From Bryobacterales bacterium (GTDB lineage Bacteria; Acidobacteriota; Terriglobia; Bryobacterales; Bryobacteraceae), in contig JAEUQE010000036.1 of the NCBI GenBank assembly GCA_016789785.1, positions 1-49,254 on the forward strand: 49,254 bases of DNA, given 5' to 3'. The position numbers and the translations under genes were made by a program. The notes beneath the pieces were generated by a model, which did no database searches, was not told where the DNA came from, and saw nothing but the letters and a program-made list of their open reading frames with translations. Below are positions 17,391 through 24,254 of this stretch, one piece after another (within the stretch, counting starts at the first letter, position 1; each line of letters opens with the position of its first letter).

Positions 17391-17825
17391 TTACCGGAAA
17401 AGGTCCAGGGAGCGGACGATCATGTCCTTCACGGCGCTGATTGCCGCAAGGTTAGCCTGGTAGCTGCGAGAGGTGTTCATCAGGTCCACCATGTCTTCAG
17501 CCGGATTGACTCTCGGGAATGCGACGTAGCCGTCTTTGTCGGCGTCCGGATGCCCAGGCAGGAACCTCTCGATCGGGTCGCGGCTGTCGACCACGATCTC
17601 GCTTACTCGGACGCTGGGGGATTCGCTACCCGCAAAACCGGCCAATTCCGCCTGAAATCCGGATCCGCCCTCGGACGCGAACACAACGTCTTTGCGCCGG
17701 TACGGACCGCCCTCTTCTGTTCGAGTGGTTTCGGCGTTTGCCAGATTCTGTACAAGCAACTCGGCGCGCACCCGTTGTGCAGCGAGCCCGGAAGCGCTGG
17801 TTGAGATCGCGGAAAAGAGGCTCAT
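17391..17825 (-). CDS. flgC: Flagellar proximal rod protein FlgC
   Basis: 144 residues. N-terminal rod motif (FSAISTSASGLAAQRVRAEL, LVQNLANAETTRTEEGGPYR) and C-terminal helix (RVNPAEDMVDLMNTSRSYQA, NLAAISAVKDMIVRSLDLFR), typical FlgC length. Overlaps flgB by 4 nt. Exported to form the proximal rod with FlgB and FlgF. Confidence 0.97.
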   Translation of the reverse strand: MSLFSAISTSASGLAAQRVRAELLVQNLANAETTRTEEGGPYRRKDVVFASEGGSGFQAELAGFAGSESPSVRVSEIVVDSRDPIERFLPGHPDADKDGYVAFPRVNPAEDMVDLMNTSRSYQANLAAISAVKDMIVRSLDLFR

Positions 17826-18157
17826 AGACTCTTCTCCTGGATCGCCATGCGAACAGACTTCAGATCAGAGCGAAGCAGGTTGAGAGCGATATTGAATCGG
17901 AGTGCGTTCTCAGAAAGCAGCCTCGCCTCACGATCCAGGCTGACATTGTTGCCATCGCCCTTGGTGCGGAGCCCGGCCACTTCGGACGGCGCCGGCGAGC
18001 CGCCATCCATCACATTGCGCAGTTCCGTGCGAAAGTCGACGTCTTTGGTGCGATAGCCAGGCGTATCGGCGTTGGCGATGTTTTCGGCAACCGCCCGCTG
18101 CCGGGCGGACAGCGTAGTCAAATACGCTTCTAGACTACTACCCAATGCGGAAACCAT
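17822..18157 (-). CDS. flgB: Flagellar proximal rod protein FlgB
   Basis: 111 residues from the ATG at 18157. The open frame extends 42 codons upstream, but that extension runs through the promoter and palindromes and does not look like protein. The N-terminus then aligns well with FlgB: SSLEAYLTTLSARQRAVAEN followed by IANADTPGYRTKDVDF. The C-terminal helix is LLSENALRFNIALNLLRSDL. It is the first gene of the ten-gene basal body/stator operon and lies only 15 nt from the -12 element of a predicted sigma-54 promoter, with no Shine-Dalgarno. Confidence 0.93.
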   Translation of the reverse strand: MVSALGSSLEAYLTTLSARQRAVAENIANADTPGYRTKDVDFRTELRNVMDGGSPAPSEVAGLRTKGDGNNVSLDREARLLSENALRFNIALNLLRSDLKSVRMAIQEKSL

Positions 18158-18171
18158 GATACCCGGTAAGG

Positions 18172-18188
18172 AAGCACGCGGGCTGCCA
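18172..18188 (-). promoter_or_regulatory. Sigma-54 promoter of the flgB operon
   Basis: Minus-strand TGGCAGC-CCGC-GTGCTT: 5 of 6 matches to TGGCAC and 3 of 4 to TTGC, with the exact 12-bp GG-to-GC spacing. The -12 C is at 18174, predicting a start near 18162, only 5 nt before the flgB ATG. Two palindromic sites lie upstream at about -75 and -98. Predicted by eye. Confidence 0.7.
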
Positions 18189-18227
18189 CTCGAAATCCTC
18201 CGAAATCCAGCATTTTGCGGGGTGCAA

Positions 18228-18245
18228 GTGTCGAAGTCGCGACAA
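18228..18245. promoter_or_regulatory. Predicted activator site, flgB proximal
   Basis: GTGTCGAAGTCGCGACAA, a palindrome with GTCG/CGAC core arms (five matching pairs TGTCG/CGACA), the weakest of four related sites. Its start is exactly 23 bp from the start of the next site, centred about 75 bp upstream of the predicted flgB transcription start. Confidence 0.6.
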
Positions 18246-18250
18246 GAAGC

Positions 18251-18268
18251 GTGTCGAAGATTCGACGC
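18251..18268. promoter_or_regulatory. Predicted activator site, flgB distal
   Basis: GTGTCGAAGATTCGACGC, 18-bp palindrome (seven of nine pairs match). Centred about 97.5 bp upstream of the predicted flgB start, the same distance as the proximal site of fliK. Lies just past the stop of the fliT-like gene. Confidence 0.68.
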
Positions 18269-18270
18269 TT

Positions 18271-18579
18271 TCAGGCGTTCCATTCGCGGCTGCCCGAACG
18301 CTGGAGCCCGGCGCTTGGATACGAGGTCGAATTGAGCTTACAGTATTCGCTGGAGTACCGGGCTCTGCTCGATACGGCCATGCGATGCGCCCATTCGAGC
18401 AGTTCCAGCCCGTCGCGGCACAGACGCTGACGCTCCGCCGCTGGAGCGGTGGAGGTCACAATACGGTGCATGCAATCACGGAAGCTCAGCAGCAGTGACG
18501 CCGCTCGGTCGAAGTCCTCCGCCTGCACGGCTTGCCGCAGCAGATCCTGGAGTTCGATCACGGTGGCAGGGCTAGTCAC
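18271..18579 (-). CDS. Small helical protein downstream of fliD, FliT-like candidate
   Basis: 102 residues, GTG start overlapping the fliD stop by 8 nt. Predicted mostly helical (VIELQDLLRQAVQAEDFDRA, ASLLLSFRDCMHRIVTSTA, LCRDGLELLEWAHRMAVSSR), with a polar C-terminal tail. Size, helical content and position directly after fliD fit FliT, the export chaperone of the filament cap, but sequence similarity is too weak for me to name it. Co-translated with fliD. Confidence 0.6.
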   Translation of the reverse strand: MTSPATVIELQDLLRQAVQAEDFDRAASLLLSFRDCMHRIVTSTAPAAERQRLCRDGLELLEWAHRMAVSSRARYSSEYCKLNSTSYPSAGLQRSGSREWNA

Positions 18580-19903
18580 GTCTTGCTCGCATGGCTTCGA
18601 ACAGCCCGTTCATGTAAGTGACTGTCTGCTCCAGTTGAGCGATGAGGGCGTCGGCCTTTCCCATGCGTTGAAGCAGGTTGTCGCGGAGTAACTCCAGCCG
18701 CTCTTCATTGGCGGCAATCAGGCGGTCCTGATCCTTGAGTTGTTCCGCCACCAGCCTGATCGCACCCTGAAGTTGACCGTTGCTTGTATCCTGGAGCTCC
18801 TTGATCGAGTCCTTCGCCATTTTGAGGAACCCACCGGTTTCGGGACCGCCCAGGAACGCCATGACGTTGCTGAGGTTGGTGGTGGCCGCCGCATCGAACG
18901 CAGCATCGTTCAATTGCAGTTTGCCCGTCGCCGTGAAGCCGACGCCGATTTCGGAAAGCTTCTGGATTGCGCCGCTGCCCGAGTAATTCCCCACTTTCCG
19001 CAGCACTTCGGCCAGGGTGCCGACCAGGCTCTGCCCCGAAAGCACACCTTTGGCCTGTCCGCGGTGCGTATCGAGCTCATCGACCACCGAATTGAACGCA
19101 TCAATGAACTTCTCCAGCGCCTCCTTGACGGAAGACCCTGTCTGCTGAACCTCGACCTCGGCCGTGCCCACCTGTTTCAACTCAACGTTCAAACCTGGTC
19201 CGATGGCGACGCTGCGGGAATTCGATTCAATCGGAGTGGCTGGCACTCCATTGATCCGGTAGCTGGCGGCGAAACCGGTGGTTAGGGTATTGAGCAGCAC
19301 CTCGGTACCGTCGCTCAGGGAGATCGCGACCGGGCCGAGCCTGGTGCTTTGCACTGAGAGACGATAGTCAGGGTTTGTCGCGGAGCCGACGTTGATGACG
19401 GTTGCAATCGCGGAGGCGCCGGCCAGATTGATCTGCGCGGCGAGCGAGGCGACGGTGGGCGGGTTGGTGGAGAGCTGGTAAGTGGTGCCATCCACGATCA
19501 TTGTGAAGTTGCTGCTGGAAGAGATGTTCTGGCTGGATGGATCGGTCACGCGAGGCAGACCGTCTTTACTGAGAGTGGTTGTGCGCCCACCGAGACTGAC
19601 GACTTCGAGCGAATAAGTACCAGGTGCGGGTTGCGATCCCACGGTCGCCCTGACCACCTGTTCATTCGAGGACACCGCCTGGTAACTTGCGGCGCCTCTG
19701 GCAGTGAAGATGTCATCCAACGATGAGGCAAGCGCGGTGAACTTACTGTCAACGGATTTCCACGCGGTGGCTTGATCATTGAGAACGCTGCGCTGGCTCT
19801 GCAACTGCCGGAGAGGGAGTGCAGCGATGGCGACCGCACGGTCAATCACCTGCTGGAAGTCGTTCGCATAGCGGCTGCTGCCCGCAAAAATGCTCGTGCT
19901 CAT
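18572..19903 (-). CDS. fliD: Flagellar filament-capping protein FliD
   Basis: 443 residues from the ATG at 19903, which has GGGAGGA 5-6 nt upstream; a longer frame begins inside the fliC-fliD hairpin. N-terminal FliD domain (DFQQVIDRAVAIAALPLRQL then QSQRSVLNDQATAWKSVDSK) and C-terminal domain (FIDAFNSVVDELDTHRGQ, GVLSGQSLVGTLAEVLRK, LSEIGVGFTATGKLQLNDAA, ending with a coiled coil and TVTYMNGLF). Caps the filament and folds exported flagellin. It follows fliC, separated by a strong hairpin. Confidence 0.95.
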   Translation of the reverse strand: MSTSIFAGSSRYANDFQQVIDRAVAIAALPLRQLQSQRSVLNDQATAWKSVDSKFTALASSLDDIFTARGAASYQAVSSNEQVVRATVGSQPAPGTYSLEVVSLGGRTTTLSKDGLPRVTDPSSQNISSSSNFTMIVDGTTYQLSTNPPTVASLAAQINLAGASAIATVINVGSATNPDYRLSVQSTRLGPVAISLSDGTEVLLNTLTTGFAASYRINGVPATPIESNSRSVAIGPGLNVELKQVGTAEVEVQQTGSSVKEALEKFIDAFNSVVDELDTHRGQAKGVLSGQSLVGTLAEVLRKVGNYSGSGAIQKLSEIGVGFTATGKLQLNDAAFDAAATTNLSNVMAFLGGPETGGFLKMAKDSIKELQDTSNGQLQGAIRLVAEQLKDQDRLIAANEERLELLRDNLLQRMGKADALIAQLEQTVTYMNGLFEAMRARRD

Positions 19904-19925
19904 GCCGTCCTCCCAAAAGGCGCTA

Positions 19926-19945
19926 GCCCGCGCCGAAGCGCGGGC
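19926..19945 (-). terminator. UUCG-tetraloop hairpin between fliC and fliD
   Basis: On the transcribed (minus) strand GCCCGCGC-TTCG-GCGCGGGC: perfect 8-bp GC stem closed by a UUCG tetraloop. A run of four T follows only 7 nt later (TAGCGCCTTTT). This is a plausible partial terminator or fliC mRNA 3'-end stabiliser that would raise flagellin mRNA relative to fliD. Confidence 0.65.
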
Positions 19946-19972
19946 CAACACGGGGCTTTACGATCGATACAA

Positions 19973-20800
19973 CTACCGCAGCAGCGAGAGCACTGACTGA
20001 GGCGCGACGTTCGCCTGCGCCATGGCAGCCAGCGAGGACTGCTGCAAAACCTGTGACTTCGTCAAATTCGCGGCTTCGGCGGCCACATCGGCGTCGCGAA
20101 TGCGAGACTCCGCTGCCGAGAAACTCGCCACCTGCGCCTGTGCCAACTGGGTGGCATACTGCAAAAGGTTCTGTCCGGTACCCACGGTGCCCTGCACCAG
20201 ACCCAAGTCGCCAACCGCCGTGTCAATTGCCGTAAGAGCGGTCAGTGCTCCGGCTGCTGTCGCGACGGATCCGCCCGCAACCCCGAGACCCGCCGCGTCG
20301 ACCTGATTCGTGGCGCCGCTCAGCGCGATGGTCACCTGTGCGTTCGCCTGCGTGCTTCCGCCTCCGATGTACACATCAATGTCCGCATTGTTCGACCCGC
20401 CGGAGTTCAGCCCAATGTTCGCCGCCTGGCGGTTGATTTCCGTCAACAGCGTGGTGTATTCGGCATTCAGCGTGGCGCGATCGCCTGTGAAAGTCTCCGA
20501 CGCAGACTGTGTGGCGAGAGTCTTCAAGCGGTCCAGGATCTTAGAGATGTTGTTCAACCCGCCATCAATGATCTGCAGTGTGCTGATGCCGTCGTTCCCG
20601 TTGCGGATACCTTGCTGCAGCTCAGCGATATCGCTGCGGTAGACGTTGGCAATTCCCAGCCCGGCGGCATCGTCGCCAGAAGAGTTGATGCGGTACCCGG
20701 AGGTCAGTCGGGAGATGGTGCGGTTCGAAAACTCATTGTTGACCCGAAGATTCTCCTGGGCCAAGATGGAGCTCACGTTCGTCTGAATGGAGATAGACAT
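19973..20800 (-). CDS. fliC: Flagellin FliC
   Basis: 275 residues, a short flagellin with conserved D0/D1 ends and only a small variable middle. N-terminus ISIQTNVSSILAQENLRVNN followed by TSGYRINSSGDDAAGLGIAN; C-terminus AAESRIRDADVAAEAANLTK followed by SQVLQQSSLAAMAQANVAPQ. The middle is Gly/Ala/Thr-rich (NSGGSNNADIDVYIGGGSTQ). ATG with AAAGGAAA upstream. No clear sigma-28 promoter could be read in the 154 bp upstream, although fliC is normally a sigma-28 gene; read-through from flbD-motAB is possible. Confidence 0.97.
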   Translation of the reverse strand: MSISIQTNVSSILAQENLRVNNEFSNRTISRLTSGYRINSSGDDAAGLGIANVYRSDIAELQQGIRNGNDGISTLQIIDGGLNNISKILDRLKTLATQSASETFTGDRATLNAEYTTLLTEINRQAANIGLNSGGSNNADIDVYIGGGSTQANAQVTIALSGATNQVDAAGLGVAGGSVATAAGALTALTAIDTAVGDLGLVQGTVGTGQNLLQYATQLAQAQVASFSAAESRIRDADVAAEAANLTKSQVLQQSSLAAMAQANVAPQSVLSLLR

Positions 20801-20954
20801 TGTGTTTTCCTTTCGGCATTAATCTTCGGTGTTCGGACCGGCTAAAGTGTGTCGATTGCGTGCGTTGTTTGCAATCTTGTTTGCCTCGCCTATCTGACCG
20901 AAGCTGGCTGTTTTTCTCAGCGTGATTCACTTGTCGTACAGACTGAACCGTTTT

Positions 20955-21761
20955 CTAGTTTTTCCTTTCTTTGCGGGCTGGCTTGCCTGGCTGAGACTCA
21001 GGCTGGAGGCCGACGTGATTCAGAATCACAATGTCTACTCTGCGGTTGCGAGCGCGGCCTTCGGCGGTGTCGTTGGTATCCAGGGGGACGGTATCCGCAT
21101 AGCCCACGACCGCCAGGCGCGAAGGCGGGACATGGAAATCGCTGATGAGGATGTTCAACATCGCGATACTCCTTGAGGCCGACAGATCCCAGTTGCTTGG
21201 AAATCGGGTATTGCGGATTGGAATCGCATCCGTGTGTCCTTCCAGGCGGACCGGGTTGCTGACGGCATTCATCAGCGCAGCCAGTTTCGCGATGATGGGC
21301 ATGGCGGCCGCATCCACCACATCTTCACCCGAGGAAAAGAACGCCGCCTGCCGGAGGCTGATCACCAGGCCACGGGCTTGAAGATTGACCTCCAGCTTTC
21401 CAGCCTGAATCTCTTCTTCCAACTCCTTTGAAATCTTCGCCACGGACGGGAGCAGTTCGGCGACGGGCTCTTGGGCATCTTTCTTGCTTCCGCCCGGTCC
21501 GCGCATCATTGCGTTGCCTTGGCCAACGTTGTCCACGGTGCCGCCGAGGACCCTGGCGATGGCAGCGATCGCATTGCTGGTTACACCTTGCTGGAGCGCC
21601 TTCTGAACGGAATCGGAAACCTGTTGCGCACGGCCTTTGTCGGTCTGGGAGGAGGCGAACATCACAACGAAGAACGCAAACAGTAGCGTGATGAAGTCGG
21701 CATAGGAGACCAGCCAACGCTCGTGATTCTCATGTGAGGACTGCCGCCTGCGATTCAGCAT
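20955..21761 (-). CDS. motB: Second MotB-type stator protein (MotD-like N-terminus)
   Basis: 268 residues. N-terminus HENHERWLVSYADFITLLFA then FFVVMFASSQTDKG: membrane helix with Asp22 as the predicted ion-binding residue, in the form typical of MotD/MotS-type partners rather than E. coli MotB. The OmpA-like domain is complete (VRLEGHTDAIPIRN, NWDLSASRSIAMLNILI, VVGYADTVPLD, RARNRRVDIVIL) and is followed by a short basic tail. Starts 1 nt after the preceding motA stop, with its ribosome-binding site GAGGAG inside that gene. The second stator pair of the island. Confidence 0.95.
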   Translation of the reverse strand: MLNRRRQSSHENHERWLVSYADFITLLFAFFVVMFASSQTDKGRAQQVSDSVQKALQQGVTSNAIAAIARVLGGTVDNVGQGNAMMRGPGGSKKDAQEPVAELLPSVAKISKELEEEIQAGKLEVNLQARGLVISLRQAAFFSSGEDVVDAAAMPIIAKLAALMNAVSNPVRLEGHTDAIPIRNTRFPSNWDLSASRSIAMLNILISDFHVPPSRLAVVGYADTVPLDTNDTAEGRARNRRVDIVILNHVGLQPESQPGKPARKERKN

Positions 21762-21762
21762 G

Positions 21763-22596
21763 TCAACTCCTCACGGAAGCCGTTTGCGTCATCGGGGCCG
21801 CGCCCGAGGGTTGTTGCGCCGGGGCATGGCCGCGGTCCTCCAGGAATGCCTCGAGTTTCGTGCGGATCAACTTGGGGTTCATGCCCTCGACGATGCTGAT
21901 CACACCCTCGAGCATGACCTCGCGTACAAGCGATGTCTCGTGCATGCGCGCCTTCAACTTGGCCCCCGCAGGCAGAAAGAAGAGATTCGCGATTCCTACA
22001 CCGTAAACTGTCGCCACGAAGGCAACGGCGATTCCGTGGCCGACCGCCTCGATGTTCGCAAGTTGTTTCATCACCTGGATCAGCCCGAGCACAGCGCCGA
22101 TGATACCGATGGTTGGAGCGTAGCCCCCCGCTGCTTCGTACACCTTGGCCGCGGCCTCCGCTTGACGCTCCTCCATCACCAACTCCAACTCCATCATCCG
22201 GCGCAGATCCTGAAGATCGGTCCCGTCCACCGCCAAGGAAAGCGCCTTCCGCAAGAACGGATCGGTGATCTGATCCACTTCCGCTTCAAGTGAAACGAGG
22301 CCCTGCTTACGGGCTTTGTTGGCGTAGCCGATCAACTCGTCGATGACGGAGGGAACCGCTGAGGGTTCGGTGAGAAAGACCCACTTCACCTGCTTTGCGG
22401 CTCTGACGAGGGTGCTCACAGGGGTGGTCACCATCACCGCCCCGATCGTGCCGCCGAAAACGATGAGCGCGGCCGTGACTTGGGTGATGTCGGAAAGCTG
22501 CCCGCCTTCCAAGATGAGGCCACCGACAATGCCGAGCGCAGCCAGCAGCAGGCCGAAGGCGGTTGCCGCATCTACTCTTGTTTTTTTCTTTGGCAT
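21763..22596 (-). CDS. motA: Second MotA-type stator protein
   Basis: 277 residues with four membrane helices (FGLLLAALGIVGGLILEGG; VTAALIVFGGTIGAVMVTT; YAPTIGIIGAVLGLIQVMKQ; IAVAFVATVYGVGIANLFF). The short charged cytoplasmic loop MMELELVMEERQAEAAAKVY and the ending IVEGMNPKLIRTKLEAFLED are of the PomA/MotC/MotP kind, clearly different from the copy at 10965-11834. Forms a channel with the MotB-like protein encoded next. Behind flbD and its sigma-28 promoter. Confidence 0.95.
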   Translation of the reverse strand: MPKKKTRVDAATAFGLLLAALGIVGGLILEGGQLSDITQVTAALIVFGGTIGAVMVTTPVSTLVRAAKQVKWVFLTEPSAVPSVIDELIGYANKARKQGLVSLEAEVDQITDPFLRKALSLAVDGTDLQDLRRMMELELVMEERQAEAAAKVYEAAGGYAPTIGIIGAVLGLIQVMKQLANIEAVGHGIAVAFVATVYGVGIANLFFLPAGAKLKARMHETSLVREVMLEGVISIVEGMNPKLIRTKLEAFLEDRGHAPAQQPSGAAPMTQTASVRS

Positions 22597-22617
22597 GGTC
22601 CTTGGTTACGTTTCTTC

Positions 22618-22839
22618 TCAAGCAGGAATTGGGCCATGGAAGACTCGGTTTTCCAGTGGCGTCAGAATGGCGCGACGAAATTCCTTCACTTTCTCCACGA
22701 TCTCTTCGGGGCTTTCTTTTACGACGAAGCGCTGGCCGCTGGTGAGGGCGACCACCGTATCTGGAGTGGTTTCGATGTGCTCAATGAGGTCGGAATTGAG
22801 GATCAATGGCACGTGGTTGAGCCGGGTCAGGTATATCAC
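22618..22839 (-). CDS. flbD: FlbD/SwrD family protein
   Basis: 73 residues, GTG start. Typical FlbD form: MIYLTRLNHVPLILNSDLIE, HIETTPDTVVALTSGQRFVV, KESPEEIVEKVKEFRRAI. In Bacillus the homologue SwrD raises motor power for swarming and in several phyla flbD sits directly before motA, as here. First gene of the flbD-motA-motB unit behind a sigma-28 promoter. Not related to the Caulobacter regulator that has the same name. Confidence 0.9.
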   Translation of the reverse strand: MIYLTRLNHVPLILNSDLIEHIETTPDTVVALTSGQRFVVKESPEEIVEKVKEFRRAILTPLENRVFHGPIPA

Positions 22840-22871
22840 GGCAACAGTCCGCCTTCGTGGGATCTACCTAG

Positions 22872-22899
22872 ATATCGGCCTTGTCATGCAAAAACTTTG
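22872..22899 (-). promoter_or_regulatory. Sigma-28 (FliA) promoter of flbD-motA-motB
   Basis: Minus-strand CAAA (22899-22896), 16-bp spacer, then GCCGATAT (22879-22872), which is identical to the Bacillus SigD -10 consensus and 7 of 8 to the enteric one. Predicted start near 22865, about 25 nt before the GTG of flbD. FliA and its anti-sigma FlgM are encoded about 5 kb away. Confidence 0.72.
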
Positions 22900-23016
22900 C
22901 AGATGCACAACGATTGAGCCGTGTTCCGCGCACGTACTGGCAGGTGGTGAAGAAAGGAGGGCTACTGCTGGCAAGCAGAACTGCCGATGATTCGCTTGGA
23001 GTCAAGTTGAAGCCCC

Positions 23017-23910
23017 GTGTCTGAACTTCCGGACAATGATCAAGTGGTGGCAGCTCCCCTGGACCTGGCCAACACAGGACGCCTGACCCGGCGTGACCTG
23101 GAGGTGATCCATGGTCTGCACGAGAGGGCTACGCGCACGCTCACCTCGAATGTTTCGGCATCTCTGCGGTACGGGATCCAGTTCCAATTCGCTGAGATGG
23201 AGCAGCAGCCATTCCCTTCCGTAGCGGCACAGTTGGACGAGTCTGGATGCCAGTTTTTGCTTCAGTCCGCGGCGGGCAGGGGGTTGATGGCGTTTTCGGC
23301 GCCAGTTGCCTACGCGTTTCTCGAGGTCATTCTCGGAGGAAAGCCAAGCGATCCTGGCGCCTACCGCTCGCTCACCGATGTGGAGATTGCGCTGCTGGCG
23401 GATGTCGCGGATCTGATTCGGCGGGACTGGGAGTCGACATGGCAGACCTACGTTCCAATACACCTCACGCTGGACATCCATGAGACCCCGACCAGACAGA
23501 AACTGGAGACGATCTTCGCTTCGGAAATGCTGCTGGTAGTGGCAATCCGGGTAACGATTGATGAGGTTAGCGGAGAACTCCATCTAATCCTGCCGGCAAG
23601 GTGGGTGTCTGATCTGAAGCGAGCTGAAGAGAACAGCCGGAAAGCCGGCAGGCAGAGAATCGCGCCGGCTGAGCAATCGAGCATCGCCGGACACCTGATG
23701 AACTGCCTGGTGAGCGTCCAGGCACGGCTCGATGCGGGCCAAGGCCGGTTCAGTGAGTTGCTGCGGCTGAAGGCTGGTGACGTCCTTACCCTGGATGCGA
23801 GATTGGATCAGCCGGTAACAGGCTTGGTGAACGATGTGCCAAAGTTCCATGGCGAGATTGTAGAAATTGGATCAAAGCGCGGCCTATTGATCGGGAAAGG
23901 CGGAGTGTGA
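23017..23910 (+). CDS. fliM: Flagellar motor switch protein FliM lacking the CheY-binding N-terminus
   Basis: 297 residues, GTG start. Middle CheC-like domain: LTRRDLEVIHGLHERATRTL, SLRYGIQFQFAEMEQQPFP, LLQSAAGRGLMAFSAPVAYA, then SLTDVEIALLADVADLIRRD. The C-terminal SpoA domain ends VPKFHGEIVEIGSKRGLLIG. The N-terminus (MSELPDNDQVVAAPLDLANT) has no LSQDEIDALL-type peptide, which in canonical FliM binds phospho-CheY, and an in-frame TGA at 23008-23010 rules out extension. Divergent from flbD; a possible sigma-28 -10 (GCCGATGA, 22983-22990) lacks a matching -35. It is not in the fliL-fliM-fliN order typical elsewhere. Confidence 0.9.
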   Translation: MSELPDNDQVVAAPLDLANTGRLTRRDLEVIHGLHERATRTLTSNVSASLRYGIQFQFAEMEQQPFPSVAAQLDESGCQFLLQSAAGRGLMAFSAPVAYAFLEVILGGKPSDPGAYRSLTDVEIALLADVADLIRRDWESTWQTYVPIHLTLDIHETPTRQKLETIFASEMLLVVAIRVTIDEVSGELHLILPARWVSDLKRAEENSRKAGRQRIAPAEQSSIAGHLMNCLVSVQARLDAGQGRFSELLRLKAGDVLTLDARLDQPVTGLVNDVPKFHGEIVEIGSKRGLLIGKGGV

Positions 23911-24215
23911 CTCTCTCGTTGGCACGTTGGCCAGCCAGCGCCATGGTTTTCTTCCAAGTGCGACACGAGCATTGCGATTCCGGGGTGTGACCGCCATTCA
24001 CTCGGTGGACGCTCCGCCATCCAGGAAACGATTACTTCCAGAAGATCGAACCGCTCGTCAAAAGGACCCTCCGCCTGCCGGGCGCGGACGTTCCGGACTA
24101 GCTCCAATTGGCGAATTGCTCCGAGTTGATCGAGGTGTTCCCAAATCCATATTGCCTGACGCGCCTGCCTGCTCAGTTCGGCGCGAAGCGCTTTGCCATA
24201 AATGCTCCTGGTCAT
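23808..24215 (-). CDS. Hypothetical protein downstream of flgL, converging into fliM
   Basis: 135 residues, not recognised. The first ~100 residues look like a helical protein (LRAELSRQARQAIWIWEHLD, FDERFDLLEVIVSWMAERPP, HPGIAMLVSHLEENHG). The last ~33 are antisense to the fliM 3' end, so the original stop may have been lost. It begins 39 nt after the flgL stop with no good ribosome-binding site. Location suggests a tail gene of the long flagellar operon; csrA or fliW often lie here but this resembles neither. Confidence 0.42.
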   Translation of the reverse strand: MTRSIYGKALRAELSRQARQAIWIWEHLDQLGAIRQLELVRNVRARQAEGPFDERFDLLEVIVSWMAERPPSEWRSHPGIAMLVSHLEENHGAGWPTCQRESHTPPFPINRPRFDPISTISPWNFGTSFTKPVTG

Positions 24216-24254
24216 GCTTACTTATCGCAGCAAATGGTCAGGTTGTCGCCTGTT

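Noticed and set aside
20858..20890. Possible sigma-54 element before fliC (AGGCAAACAAGATTGCA on the minus strand)
   Set aside because: GG-to-GC distance is 13, not 12, and no palindromic activator site lies upstream; treated as chance.
22969..22985. Possible sigma-54 element before fliM (TGGCAAGCAGAACTGCC)
   Set aside because: Spacing again 13 instead of 12; it also overlaps a small CTGCT-GGCA-AGCAG palindrome and the possible GCCGATGA box, so no promoter was called.
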